Below, piece by piece: positions 45,665-58,733 of a stretch of 64,000 nt of DNA. The stretch is from NCBI GenBank assembly GCA_019137255.1, contig WPDH01000076.1:186001-250000 (forward strand), in the 5' to 3' direction. The notes beneath the pieces are model-generated. The model was not told where the DNA came from. It did no database searches and saw nothing but the letters and a program-made list of their open reading frames with translations. Numbering within the stretch: position 1 is the stretch's first letter; each line of letters starts with the position of its first letter. The position numbers and the translations under genes are program-made. This stretch comes from Corinectria fuckeliana. Its lineage: Eukaryota; Ascomycota; Sordariomycetes; Hypocreales; Nectriaceae.

Positions 45665-48600
45665 AGCGGTGGGCAAGTTTCGTCTCTCTCTCCCCATTTG
45701 TACAGATATCATCAGCTTACCATGGTGGTGGAGGAGACAAAAGATGCAGATTGGTGGGCAGATGGAACACGTGTGAAGGATGCGATTAGCAACTCTGAGC
45801 GACCATCAAGGTCGAGCGAGGACACTTCGGTGAAGCGTTTCTCTGGAAATCCCCTCGAGCGAGACTGGCGCCTGCAGAGCAATGCGCAGATATTTCATCA
45901 AGGAAAGCGCGTTGCAAAGCAGACAGCTAGAGAAACAACCACGAGAAGTTTCTCTTTGCCAAAGTCGCGACGAGGCACGGACACTCTAGATCGCGATGAC
46001 CCAAAGTAGGATCTCAGGAATGTGGTATAGCGACGCTGGGAAACTGGCGAGGAAGATGGAGATGGAGAGAAGATCGACCAAGCTTGCAGTTGGGCGCACA
46101 CTGGTAAGGCGCCGGCGACGTGCAGGCAGATGTAGGCGAAGAGGGATCTTCAACTTCGACCTGACATCAGGCTGAAAGCCGTCAGGCTGGAAGAGGTCAC
46201 CAGACAGATCACGGGACTGTTTTCGAGGCTCGCCTAGAATGGGCCTTAAACATCACGTGACGAGCCAGCTTGCTCATCAACACTGCCCCCAGGATTTGCG
46301 AAGGTAATGGCTTAGAAACGATAAAGTGTCTAGCGTGGTTCAAAGCCCCCTCGTATTGCAGCCTCTCAAGAAAACAATCCAGCAATGCCTCAGTGGAGAT
46401 TAGTTGAGATGAACTATCTACCTCTCATTGTGGCTGGATGGAATCTCGAGGCTTATTAGGGGGGGTGGTTTACGGCGTTGGCAGGGTGGGAACATAATCA
46501 CAGAAAGGTTCCATTTGGAAGGGTAGACCTTCGCCGTACATAATAGTACCCTTGCGGGATGCCTTGCTGATGTCTGCGGTATCTTGAAGAGCTGAGCTGT
46601 GGAGCCGAGTTGCCGAGGCGATAATGCCAAATGAAGCCCAAATCGTGGCAGAGTGTCTGACATGGACAAGCCTACATGCCGACGGTGGCGGATATAACTG
46701 GTAGTTGAATGATCGGCATCAACTTATGGTCGACTCATCCCGTGGAGATCAATGGGGTTTGGATGGTGGTCCGAACGGTGGTTGAGGCAAATGCCAGATG
46801 CTACTATGTACATAAGTCGGAGGTTCCCCTGATCCAATGCACGTCGGGATGTGGGAGAGCCCGGCAACGGACAGGACTGGACGAAATTTACCCTCTCACA
46901 ATGCTCATCATCAGGGGCGGTGGAGATCTGACGGGACGGAGATTGATGTTCAGGGCAGCGGTCCGCGACGCCTCCAGTCCGCTTCTATTTCTGTACGGGG
47001 TGAAATCGCAGAGGGAAGAGGTACGTAGTCTCGGCGTGGCGAAACAAACATGAGGAGAGACTGAGACGTCGACCCCATACCGTGATGCTGCAATGCCGTC
47101 CAACGCTCGACTGATGGAGCGGGTCCGGCATCTGTTTCATCCATGGCGATTGTCCAGATGGCGCTCTCCTGTCCAACGGACGGTCAGTCCATAACCGCGT
47201 TGAAATCGATCACAGTTGAGTGCCGGGCAACATGAGCCAACCAAAGGCCCGCTACACACTGCCATGTGTGGTACCCGGGAGAGAGCACTGTGCGCCTTCT
47301 CCGGTTGATGAGAGCGTGGCACAGAACAGTGACCTGCACAGCCAGGCAACCAGGTGCCAGGCTATGTACCAGGCCAGCATTGTGCACAGTGATCAACACG
47401 GGGAGCGAGGATGATCGACAGTAGTGGGTTGGGCGGTGGGCTGGTGATGGACTGTAGACATTTGCTGTTGATGTTTGTGGTGGCAGTGCATCAGCAACCT
47501 TGATCCCGCTATTTTGGCGTCTTGGAATACTACTTCTCTAGCGATGGATGGCACTTCGTCATGAAGAACAACAACTAGCTGTCGAAAAGCAACGCAATGT
47601 AGCGCCCCTTTGGCCGTACTGTTGGAAAAAAACATTGCGATGATAAATGCTGTGGGTATCAGGGAGGGAATTCCTGAGTATGTTGGCGGGGCCATTGAAG
47701 AGCGGGGACCTGAAGCACGGCGTCGCCGGTGCTTTGCGTGTGGGATGTGGGTTGAGGGATGTGGGAGAGCACCGGGACAGGCATTGCAATAAGAGCCGCC
47801 GAGACTAACAGATGAGCAGATGAGAGAGTGATCCAAGCGGTAGCGGAGGCCGGAAGACAGAAATGAGAAAATACCACTATGTAATTATGTACGGAGTAGG
47901 TATTGCGAGACGGCTTGGGCGAAAGGACATGGTCGCGCGAATGCGAATGAGAGAATCGGTCGTCTTGTACAGCCACGTTCGGTATGGCGGAATGAGGGGA
48001 TGAGAGTAATGTAATCACACTAATAAGGATCAAGGAAATGAGATGCTGACAGGTATCGACACCACGAAGCCCTGGGGATTTGGCAGGCGGGTGGGTAGCA
48101 GTGACGGGCAGACGGCGGGTTTTGCCTAGTAGTCAACAAGCGTATGATGACAGGCTGTCCGGCTGCTGTCGATCAGGGCTCGGGTTGGAGAACAGACGAT
48201 ACGAAAAGTCAAATCCAGTTTATTGACGTTGGGTTGCATTCCAACTGGCACAGGCGGCAGAAGCTCACTCAGAGGGTTGGACTAGACTGTCAACTACCTG
48301 AGCTACTAGAGTAGAAAGCGAAGCGGTTCCGTTCAGAGTTATCGTCAAGGATGAGTTGGCTGCTGCAAGGCGCATCACGTTCTACTCGCCCGCTTCCTTG
48401 GAGTCATCGTGAGCGAGAATCTAAGGGCTGGCTTTGTCTGGAGTCGTAATCCTGAATGCAGGTAAGGGAGCAAAGCGTTTGGAGCTTGACTGTTTCGAGG
48501 AGGGGCCTCGTGGCCCGATCAACACCAACTACGTATTTACACTGGCCGTCCTTGTTTGCGGGTGGTGATGGTGGTGATACGGTTCGTTTACAGCTCGTCG

Positions 48601-49464
48601 TCAAGTACAGCCTGCAGCAGTCCAGTGCCAAGCAGCGCCTACATGTACCAAGCATCTCAGCATCACTGGACACTGGTCATAACATCCGCCCACCCATCCA
48701 TCACCACAGCCTTCGTGGTTGGTCCCAAAGCGGTAGCGAGCGTCGTCATCCCCAGGCCGCAGCCTGAGCAGTCGCAGGTTGGCGGGCTCCTTGCAAGCCG
48801 TCGGCCGCAACCTCGCTCTCTGATTCGCTGATCCCAAGCTCACTCGCTTTCCCGCCCTTGGCTCGCCTGGGACGCACCACCGAAAGAGCTGACGCGTCCT
48901 CTGCCCAGGCTCCGGCGGCTGATCCCTGCGGTCCCGGACAATGCCCTGGAAAGCCCGGCCAGGGTAACACCCCAGCGCCCGTCGGTGCATCCTAGCCCTC
49001 CAGCACCACGCCGGCTAGGGGGCTTCCAAGGGCCTTCCACACGGCGCCAGTGGTTCCTCAGGGCTCCTTAGTGGCCCCCCAGTGGCTCCTTTGGTGGCCC
49101 CTCCGGTGGCTCCCCCACTGGTCCCGAGGGTACGTATCTCCAAGGGGGCCAGTCGCCAAGGCACCCATTCCATTCATACTTAGACATTAGCCCCCAGTTC
49201 TGCCTGATGTCCTCTTTCCATTTCCCATTTTCCAAGAAAGCCAGCCTGACCATTATCATCAACCTCAACCATCACAACCTTCTTTCATCAACTCAACAAT
49301 ACCGCCATCAACGAGCCAATATCCGATCTAACCAACTTCATTCCGATCGCTCATAACTAACCCCGACTCTACCTCAATCTCGCTCGTCATATATCGTCTC
49401 GTTCCATCCCTCGCTTTCCGGCTTTCGTCGCCGCTCTGATCAAACTTCAAATCCATACATCAAC
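45665..49464. other. 3.8-kb intergenic region between divergent genes
   Basis: No gene could be supported. The DUF2293 promoter should lie near 45700-46300, where a TCACGTGA palindrome occurs (46253-46260). The bZIP leader probably begins in the ATG-free, CA/CT-rich stretch from about 49250. A GC-rich block at about 49049-49130 repeats GTGGCTCC-type units imperfectly. One TACGGAGTA copy is at 47890-47898. Short open frames near 46700-47050 and 47390-48030 overlap on both strands and show no protein-like pattern. Confidence 0.5.
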
Positions 49465-51223
49465 ATGTCGGCTCCGGCCCAGAACAACGTCGACATCGAC
49501 GCGCTACTCGATCTCACCGAGTACGATGCCGTCTCCAACTATCAGTCGCCCTCCAACTCGGTGTCGCCTGCCGCTTCTTCCAAGCCCACCTTCACCAGCC
49601 CTGTACCGGTTGCCGTCTCCGCGCCCGCTGTCGCTACCTCACAATCTATGAGCGGTCCTAGTCACAACTATGACATGTACCGACAGCAGACGGGATTCGT
49701 TCCCGGCGCCATTGCCAACACCATGGCTGTGAACCAGACCAACAACACTGGCTACCAAGATTTCGGAAGCCTCGACTACCTGTCCACTTTTAGCCCCGAG
49801 CACGACGGCTTCGATTTCAACACATCGCCCTCCCAGAACACGATGGAGATTGACTTTGAGTCACCTGCAGACTCTCAGCAGTTCTACACCGTCAACCCCA
49901 GCAACATTGAAGAGTCTAGCCTGCCCTCGCCTCCCGTCCTGCCGACCCAGACAAACAACGCTGGCCGACTCTGGCCCGGTGCCCACTCCCAGGCCGCAAT
50001 GGCCAAGGCTCAGGCTCAACAACGACAACAGCAACAGCTCATCCAGCAGCAACAACAGGCTCAGCGCCAGGGCACCCATACTAAGGGCCGTGGCAAGGCA
50101 GCCCAGCCCTCCGACCCCATTGTCGAGCAGAAGATCACTCAGCTTCTGAACTCGATGCGCGCCAAACCCTCCATGCCTGAGTCTGAGTCTCACAGTCCCA
50201 TCTCCAACCTCCCTCGCACCAAGAAGGAAGAGGAGGAGATGGATGAGGATGAGAGACTCCTCGCCAGTGAAGAGGGCAAGAAGCTCAGCTCCAAGGAGCG
50301 ACGCCAACTCCGAAACAAGGTTTCGGCTCGCGCATTCCGATCCCGCAGAAAGGGTAAGATATCCCATTGTCCCCAGTACTGCATCAAATACTAACAGTGA
50401 TTTAGAATACATCACCCAGCTCGAGGCTGAGATTGCCAACAAGGTCAACGAGAATGGAGACCTTCGCACTCAAAACCGTGCCCTCATGGAAGAGAACAAG
50501 CGCCTGTCTGATCTCACACGCATGCTTCTCTCCTCTCCCTCGTTCTCCAACTTCCTCGACAATCTGAGCAGCAACCCTGCAGCCATGAACCAGGCTCCTC
50601 AGGTGAAGACCGAGGCCCAGCAGCAGCAGGACCAGCGTCAGATGAACAAGGACGTCAACCCTTACGGTGCTCAGCAGTCTCAGCAGCAGATTGGCATGGC
50701 TATGATTCCCGAGCAGAGCATGGACTTCTCCATGCTTAGCATCGACAACAGCAGCTTCAACTTCCAGCCTCAGGTCTTTGTCGTTGACACTCCCGATGTC
50801 CCTGCTCCCATTGATGCCGCTATTCTCTCCGGAAAGAAGTCCAATTTCATCGAGCCTTCATTCTCCGAAGAGGAGAAGGTCGAGATGCCCGTTATTGAGC
50901 GACCTGTTGAGAAGCCTCAGGCCTCGAAGCCTACCGAGGTCGTTGCCCTCGATACTGAGTTTGAGTCTGATCCCGAGTTTGCCCTGTTCCACTCTGAGCC
51001 TGTCACCTCTTCAGATGAGCCCAGGGAGCTTGACACCGAATGCTTTTCTTATGTTGACATCTTTGGTGGTATCGAGTCCGAGAAGGCCCTGGCGCGGTTC
51101 GAGCTTGTCGATGCCACTGAAGAGGAGGCCACGGCCGCCATGGCCATGGCCCGCGTGCAACGTCTCAGTGCCAACGTCGATGCTGTTGTGTCGAGGCTAG
51201 AGCTGCTGACGATGGATCTATAA
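49465..51223 (+). CDS. bZIP transcription factor
   Basis: Two exons, 49465..50353 and 50406..51223, around a 52-nt intron give 568 aa. The basic region ends at residue 296 (KERRQLRNKVSARAFRSRRK) and the leucine zipper follows directly from 297 (EYITQLEAEIANKV, then NRALMEENKRLSDL). The intron sits exactly between the DNA-binding and dimerisation halves. The N-terminal part is Ser/Pro/Gln-rich with a poly-Gln stretch at about 183-200, as in activation domains; the C-terminal part is acidic. The NKVSARAFRSRRKEYI sequence marks a fungal bZIP group distinct from the GCN4/CPC1 and AP1 types. It may be the MeaB-like nitrogen regulator group, but I am not certain. Targets cannot be inferred. Confidence 0.88.
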
Positions 51224-52007
51224 CAGATCAACTCGGTGCGACTGGTGCAGGAGCGAGGGATATATCTCGTCGAGAATCGAGGACAAAAACTAGCGAACAC
51301 ATTTCTTTTGTAAACTGCACTGTGCATATCGACTACTTAGGGACTTGGGACGGATCCGGCGTTAGGGGGAAGATTAAAGGACGGACTACCTGTGCAAGAT
51401 GCTTCTGCATAATTTGCTTGATACTAGGCAGATGACGAGTGATGACGCGAGGATGGTTGTGTATACTTAGATAACTGGCCTGATGCCACTCGATAAGAAT
51501 CGAAATTCTCAAAGCAGGACTGGCCGGCTGTGAATGTAATCCTGATTGCCTTTGACCGTTGATGCAACTGTTGGTGCAATATAATATCTACTTGTATTAC
51601 TGTGCTTATGAGGATGACGCCCGCGAGCGACGTGACAGCGGTGGACGGACCTAGGTCAATATCCAGTTTTAGCCATGGTTGGTTGCCTTAATGAAGTCCA
51701 CTTTTCGGCGGGTGTTGGTGATGGGTTTTGGCGTCTAAAGTGGTTGGATGACACAACAACAATCTGACGACTTGGCCCAAACATGAACCATTCGTCGAAT
51801 GCATATCCCTCGCCAAATGCTGACATGATTATTCGATATAGGGCAGTCCCACTGTTCCGGAAAGCTGAAATTCTGCCTTTCAGAGGATCCACCGTCTCGT
51901 TGGCTTATACCTCGCCGGATCACCAAATCCGAATACGGAACAGATGGTGTGTAGGCGCTACCCTTCACCAGCAGCGAGCTTGTTACACGGCAGCTTCGGC
52001 CTCATTC
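51224..52007. other. Intergenic region before the HET gene
   Basis: 784 bp including the bZIP 3' UTR and the HET promoter. An open frame continues upstream of the HET start to an ATG at 51783 without protein-like character. Confidence 0.4.
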
Positions 52008-53910
52008 ATGGCGGATGTGCTCCCAGCGGGGGCGACTCGGGGCATGCGGGTTCCGGGCACTTACGGATACGCCCCCTTCAATGACAACTACTCGGTGCGG
52101 ATTCTCACTCTAGACCCCGGCTCCGGAGATCAGCCATTGGTCGGCCGCCTCAGCGTCGAGAACCTCGACTGCAACCCCCGCTACGAGGCCATCTCGTACG
52201 TCTGGGGCACCGAGGGCCGCTGCTCGGAGATTGTGTGCGATGGCCGGCCTCTCCCGCTGACGCGGAGCATCCACGACGCGCTCCGGCGCATGCGGCACCC
52301 GACGCGGGAGAGGCGGCTTTGGGCCGACCAGATCTGCATCAACCAGGACGACATTGCGGAGCGCAGCCGGCAGGTCGTCTTGATGAACGCCATTTACAAG
52401 GGCGCCGAGCACGTCCTGGTCTGGCTGGGCCCGGATGGCGAGGAGGTGGCTCACGACGCCGTCCGGATGATTCATCACTTGGACCAGGTGTTCAAGGATG
52501 AGGAGAGGCATGGCGCCTTCAAGCTGGCGCACTCGGAAGACCTCGCCAAGCAGGACCAGGACTTGTGGGTGCCGCTGTCCAAGCTGACCAAGTTGCAATG
52601 GGTGAGCTATCCCAGTTGGGGGGGGTGTTTTGGAGCTGGGGGTTAGACTATTCATCTGACGAGCATAGTTCAACCGCATCTGGATTGTCCAAGAGATTGG
52701 CACGTCAGCTTCGGCAACGCTGTACTGGGGCGACGCGGAGGTGGACTGGGATGTGCTCTCCTTCGTGGCCGGCATTCTGAACCAGAACTACCACTACTTG
52801 CGATCCCGCTTCTCCATCCTCACTCCCAACATTCGGTATCTGCATCGGCGGTTCGTCGAGCCTGACGAGGACGACGACGTCGACCACAACCGCGCCAGCT
52901 TCATCTACCAGTTGCACCGCGCACGGCATCTGCTGGCCAAGGACCCTCGAGACCACGTCTATGCCTTCTTGGGCCACTTTTCCATCCATACGGGGAGCAA
53001 GCCCCTCGCAGAGATCGAGGCTGATTACAGTCGGCCCATCGAGGACATCTTCTATGATGTTGCCGCTCGAGAGCTTTCAGGAGCAGAGTCGCTGCTTTTA
53101 CTTTCCGCCTGCCACGTTCCACCCTTGAACTGCAGACGGGGAGACTTGCGGAACACCGGTCTTCCCTCGTGGGTGCCGGACTGGCGCGTGATCCCCATCC
53201 ATCTCCTTGCCTCGCCCATCACTCCCCACCGGGCATCTGGAGACACCCGCCCCAAGCTCTGGATTGACGGCACGAAGCGCACATTGCACATCCGCGGAGT
53301 GCAAATCGACAGGATCAACCGCCCCTCGTGGACCCTATACGGCAAGGCCTTTCAGTTTCGTCACAACCAGGCTACGCGGCTGCCCATCCAGGTTCTGTGG
53401 CAAGACGTCTGCGGCCACAACCGCTTCAGCCTCGACCACCGGTATCCCAACGGCGACTCAGCCTTCTTCGCGCTCGTGCAGACACTTACGAACGGGTGCG
53501 CCGTGGCAGAGCTCTCGCGGCCTTACCGCGACATCCCCAAATCGGAGTGGCTAGCCAACGGCGCCGCATACCTGATGCGGACCGCGCGCGGGTCGGACCT
53601 CGTAGCGACCGAGATCCAAGAGCTGGCTTCCGGAGGCGATGCCTTCAAATGGAGCCACGAGGCGACGCTGGTGGCGCGGTACCGCAGGTTTGCCGTGACG
53701 ACGGGCGGGCTGTTCCTCATCGGGCCGGACATGATGGCGCCAGGGGACGTGGTAGTGGTGTTGTATGGCGGGAAGACGCCGCTTGTGCTGCGGCGACGGG
53801 GAGAGGGCGACGGGTGGACGTTGGTCGGCGAGTGCTACGTGCACGGGCTGATGGATGGGGAGGCGGTGGAAGGCGAGATATTGCAAGAGGAGGAGTTCAC
53901 TATCCTGTGA
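52008..53910 (+). CDS. HET-domain protein (heterokaryon incompatibility type)
   Basis: Two exons, 52008..52601 and 52669..53910, give 611 aa. The HET domain begins at YEAISYVWG (59-67) and includes LWADQICINQDDIAERSRQV and VLMNAIYKGAEHVLVWLGPD, the three conserved blocks of the family; the splice then joins LTKLQW to FNRIWIVQEI, a further standard motif. The C-terminal region (GDRHARDHVYAFLG-like segment at RDHVYAFLGHF) is also common in this family. No NACHT, WD40 or ankyrin partner domain is fused. HET proteins trigger cell death on non-self fusion, but most family members have no tested role, so an incompatibility function is only inferred. An in-frame ATG at 51783 would add 75 residues of unconvincing sequence. 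Confidence 0.9.
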
Positions 53911-54618
53911 GAGGGACTAGGGGAGGCCGGCTGTTGAAGAGATGGATGGATATACCCTTGGCCATTGGGTTGGCATGTGATGAGAGTTTCCTGCCACAGA
54001 CCCAGATGATACAGATGATACAGACGATACAACAGCTTTGACATTTCGTGTCACCAAACATGCATACCTAAGTACGCACGCATGTGAATTATTCAAAGTG
54101 TAAGTACCTGTGAATACGAATACTTGTATCACGGGTAAGCACCTGAGTAGCCATGGGCAGGTAGGTGCTGTATGATGTTAGTAGGTAAGTATTTTTACTC
54201 AGATGCCTTAAGTAATACAGGTAAAAATACATCCATTCTAACCTAAACCTCTACTATGACCTTCTGCTTTGTCTCGATCGGCTACCTAATCTAAGTAGCT
54301 ACTTGGTCCCCGCAGCCCAAGCTACGACGTCTTTCCATCTCACATACTGTCTGTCTACTACTGTCCTGCACAAGCTAACATCAGGCTGCAGTCTGCAGTC
54401 CTCCACTGGTCCTCCAATATCATTCAAGACATCGACATTCGCTACCAGCCAGTCGATCATCCCGTGCCACGCCGCTTGCATCGAGGCCCGCAGTCGGAGC
54501 GAGGGGTGGTCACAAGGCTTGCTCAACGATGTAACGCTTGCCTTCAAATGTCGTCAGTGAAGATAAGCCATCGCAGGTAAGAGTCTCCAAAGCCTCTCAC
54601 AACTCAAACCTCGACAAC
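53911..54618. other. Intergenic region with short tandem words
   Basis: 708 bp. A GATGATACA-type unit repeats near 54007-54032, and TAGGTAAGTA/ACCTAAGTA words are scattered from 54060 to 54200. No gene seen. Confidence 0.4.
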
Positions 54619-56584
54619 ATGGCCGGCTACAGTCTGGGATATGTCGCCGGCGCGGCCAATCAGCCGCTGCCTGTGCAGTGCCTGGTGGCCTCCGCCGTCG
54701 GGCTGCTTGCTCACGGGCTGTACTTTATCCACTGGACCGACGACAGAGACGCCATGAAGGTCTTCTATGGTCACCTCGTCGCCTTGTTGTTGCTTCTGCC
54801 GTTGGAGATGGGTTCGTGGGGCGCGTGGCTTGGACTTCGTGCCTCGTTCCTCGTCTTCATGGCGTACTTGGCCGCACTGTTTACTAGTATCATCGTATAT
54901 CGCCTCTTTTTCCATCGACTACGAAGGTTCCCAGGTCCCGTTTTGGCGAGACTGACGAAAGTATATGGGACGTATGCGAATCGGAACGGCAAGATGCACG
55001 AGGAGTACGATAAGCTACTTCGCCAGTACGGCCACTTTGTCCGCGTCGGTATGTGCACCTTATTACCCACGAGCGGCTTCTCTGCATGCTTAAGATAGAA
55101 TCGCAGGACCAAACGAAGTCTTACATACAGCGATTGGTGCCATGGCTCAGGTCCATGGGCTACATTCCAAGTGCAGCAAGGGGAACTTCTACTCCGCGTT
55201 GGAATACGGCCAGCATCGAGTCCTCAACCTCGACGGCATCGTTAACAAGACAGAACACCGTTCTCGTCGACAGGTTTGGGACAAAGCCTTCAGCGGAAAA
55301 GGTGATCAATCTTGCTACTTCCGTTTAATAGAAGTGCCCGTTGACCTCCCCCAGCTTTCGAGGCCCGCGAGCAACCCATCCAGGATGTCATCTACGAGTG
55401 GCTCGCCAAGGTCGACGAGCTTGATGGCCAATCTGTCAACTGGACACTATTCTCTTCACTCATCTCGTTCGACATAATGGGCCGCGTGGGTTTCTCTACT
55501 GAGTTCGGTGGGGTGACTGCCGGCAAGAAGAGCGTTCTCCAGCGTTATATCCAGTCGCTGTTTAAAATGACGGTCGACGTAGGCAACCAGCCTTGGCTTA
55601 TACGCCTCTCCAAGTGGCTGCTTCTGGCCTTTTCGACTGATCTCGTTGGATTCCAAGATCTTGCCAGGAAGTTGGTTGCTCAGCGTCTCAAGGTAAGCTC
55701 TATGTGTGTGCAATGCAAGGTGGTACTAACGGGCACATAGGACTCGGAAGCTAAAGGGGATATCATCCATTACTTCATTGATGACTTCAATTCGGATAAC
55801 CCCAAGGCATTCTTTACTCGGGAGCACCTGGAGAGCGATGCCCACGCCATACTAATCGGCGCAGCGTGAGCAGACCCAATTGCCCCTTCCATGAACAACT
55901 CACTAACTCCTACAACAAGGGACTCCTCCTATTCACCCATGACATTTTGTTTCCGCCACCTGATGCTCTCTCCCGGCACTATCGACAAAATCCGTGTTGA
56001 ACTCGCACCTCTTTATAAATGCGGGTTTTCGAACGCAGACCTCGCTAGTTCCGCGCCGTCTCTGGATGCCGTGATTCACGAGACGATGCGCCTACATAAC
56101 CCGACGTGTACCAACGGAGCTAGGAGGACGCCACCCGAGGGCCTGTTCCTAGATGGCACATACATTCCCGGCAATGTGAACTTGACGTCGTCAATCTGGT
56201 CGTTCCACCGTAGCGAGCGCTACTTCGTCCGCCCAGAGGAATGGATTCCCGAGCGGTGGACTACGCAGCCTGAGCTCGTGCTAGACAAGCGAGCGTACCA
56301 CCCGTTCTCGTATGGTGAGTCTCAAGCCTTCCCTTCCTCACTCTGCTCTGCGTGAAACTGGCGTTGACTGGAAGGTTGATATAGGCCCTTTCAACTGCGT
56401 CGGCCAGCGGCTGGCGATGATGACCCTGAGGATGGTGATTGCACATACGGTGTGGTTCTGTGACGTTACGTTTGCGCCGGGCGAGGACGGCAGCGCGGTG
56501 GTGAAGGAGTCTAAGAATGAACTGTTTTTGAAGCCGGGGCCATTAAGATTGGTCTTCAAAAAGAGGCTAGAAGTTGAGGTTTGA
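54619..56584 (+). CDS. Cytochrome P450 monooxygenase with multi-pass N-terminus
   Basis: Six exons, 54619..55048, 55107..55301, 55355..55692, 55741..55865, 55920..56314 and 56385..56584, give 560 aa. Diagnostic P450 sites are all present: the Pro-rich hinge RRFPGPVLARL, the I-helix GAADSS (361-366, Ser where Thr is usual), E-x-x-R as ETMR (417-420), PERW, and the haem loop FSYGPFNCVGQ with the axial Cys at 499. The last intron splits this loop. Instead of one anchor helix, three hydrophobic segments precede the hinge (about residues 17-38, 48-65 and 72-97). The closest layout I know is that of fungal P450s in the benzoate/trichothecene-like group with several N-terminal spans; the substrate is unknown. 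No reductase, synthase or transporter lies beside it, so it is not part of an obvious biosynthetic cluster. Confidence 0.9.
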
Positions 56585-56932
56585 TCCCAGGAAGGGAGTC
56601 TTAGAGCAACTGTCTTCATTAGCAATGCGGAAACACCACGAATACGCATCACTGACTGTAGAACCACGCTGGCGTGATACAGAGCCGATGGATATCAAAT
56701 GAAATAACAAGGGAACACGGTTGTGTCGGTTTCTTAATGCTATAAGATGTCGTAGATACGAAAGTGGTATCAATTTGTCGCCCCAACGCCAATCTAAGCC
56801 CAGCATCCAAATTGCGCAAGTCACAATGATCGTAAAGAAGCAAAGGGTATCCCATAATCCATCCCATCCCATCATGTCCCAGTCTCGTTCCATCTCCTCC
56901 CGTCTCGTATGATGCCATCGCCATAGAGCCTG
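56585..56932. other. Convergent spacer between the P450 and the phosphatase-like gene
   Basis: 348 bp that should hold both 3' UTRs. No other feature seen. Confidence 0.45.
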
Positions 56933-58733
56933 CTAAACACTCTCGTGCGCCTTCACCGGGGTTGCGCCCATGACGCTGATATCATCGTCATCGAGCGACG
57001 CGCCTCTCGACCTGGGCAAATCATTCGCCGCGATGCCCGCCGTGTCAAACGACGGCAGGTTCTTCCCGTCTCCCAGCTCCCAGCTGCCGACTCGCTCGTG
57101 CTGGAACCCTTCCTTCGTCACGGCCACGTCTTTGTCGCCGTCCCTCTTCTCGGGGCCCTTGAAGCCGCCGGCGGGGCTGGCCGGCTCCTCCTTGACGGCG
57201 TTGCGCTTCAGGCGGAGTCCTGCGAGGAAGAAGAGGCATGCGGCGGCGAATGCCACGACGGCGCCCATGACGACGGCTCCGACGACGCCCGCGACGACGG
57301 GGTCGAGACGGCCCGTCCCAGACGAAGTGTCGTCGCCGACGGTGACATAGGAGTAGTAGCACCAGGGTGCTGGGGTAGCACCGCAGATCCCGCACCATTC
57401 GTACGCCGTCCTTCCGAGCTGCTGCACCTTGTGGATGAAGTCTGAGTAGGGCAGCGTGCTGTTGGTGGACTCGGAAGCAAACAGCGGGTGAGTCTCAAAG
57501 CCCTCGTCCGCGTCCGCGCTGGCACGGTAGTAAAACCGCACCGAGAGATCGTCAAACGTGGGCTGCTGATCCGGGTTGTCCTCGTTTGCGCCCCAAAGCT
57601 CAAACACGATCGCGGCTCCGGGCTTGGGGAGCGTGGAGAAGGGGCCATCTACGATGCTGTCGCTGGTGAGAAGGCCGGACAGGGCGATGAAGCTGAGGAT
57701 GGGTTCAAAGGAACCAAACATGAGGGTCAGCTTGTCCTGGCTTCCGTTCCATTGGAGGTTGTTGAGCAACTGCCGCGCCACCTTGTTTGCCAGCGTGCGG
57801 CCGGCGATGGAGTACAGCACCTCCTTGGCTTGAGACTCGGCAGAGTCGGATTCGTTGCCGTAGCTGTTCTTGGTCCGCTCCAGGGAGGTTGCGTAGGCGC
57901 CCAGGAGAGAGATGGTGTCGGTTGCGTTGGCAAGACCCTTGTAGACAGTTTCGTTGTGGGTGTACATGTAGTTCACGTAGTCGTAAATCTCGTAGGCATT
58001 CCAGAGGTTGGCGTCCTCGAGGTCGATGGTCCCTTCTAGCGGAGGAGTCGAGAAGAGAAATTGGTAGAAGCTGTAGGTGGCGTTGTAGAAGTCCTGCATT
58101 GTCGGGTCCTGGGTCAGGTTGGTGTTCATCTCGCCCTCCCAGGCGGAGCACCTGAGGTTTCCTTGTATGCTTGGTACTTGTCAGTCTAGGAAATGAGTCG
58201 AAAACTATGAGAACCTACGCAGTGGACATGGGATCAAGAATGCTCAGGGTGCGAATGTTCGGGTACTGATATCCATTGAGAGGATAGTCGGTGAGATTGT
58301 CACCACCTGACGGGTAATCGCGAGCTGTGTCAATTTTGTCGGCCTCATTCTCGAATGCGTCGGACGACGGCGGGTACAAGCCTTGAAGGAAGGCCATAGC
58401 GCCGGCCGAGACATACTGATCAGTCTGGGACGTCAGGTCGAGGACCGTATTGTCGATCAACTGGTTGTTCATGTCTTGGATGTACGCTGTCTCGATCTTG
58501 TCGTAGTCAGAATCGCTCACATTGCCTAGATAGCGAGCGCGGAAGGCAGTCCCCTGCCGCAACATCTGCTGGGCGCCCTCAGGAGTCAGGACCATGTCGA
58601 GGTCGCTTATGATGGGCGTCGTCTCGCCATGGTTGATGAATGCGACGACAGCCCAGACGTTCCCGCTGCTCGACTGCGCCTGGGCGACAGCAGCCAGGGC
58701 GTAGGCGAGCGAAAGACGCCTCCACATTGCCAT
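56933..58733 (-). CDS. Histidine acid phosphatase-like type I membrane protein, catalytic motif altered
   Basis: Two exons, complement(56933..58169, 58219..58733), give 583 aa; the 49-nt intron joins ...PMSTA to IQGNLRCSAWEGEMN. A signal peptide covers about residues 1-20 (LAYALAAVAQAQ). The branch-2 histidine phosphatase fold is indicated by the motif at 33-40, INHGETTP, where active enzymes have RHGxRxP: the His is kept, both Arg are lost. The distal HD catalytic pair is also not evident (ELWGANED at the expected place). Several N-x-S/T sites suggest glycosylation. One membrane span near 463-487 (VVAGVVGAVVMGAVVAFAAA) precedes a 93-residue cytoplasmic tail with DDDDIS. The protein is probably a cell-surface pseudo-phosphatase; loss of activity is inferred. 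Confidence 0.82.

Noticed and set aside
51224..58733. Possible metabolic cluster (HET, P450, phosphatase-like)
   Set aside because: No backbone synthase, transporter or pathway regulator is present, and the orientations and spacing are ordinary.
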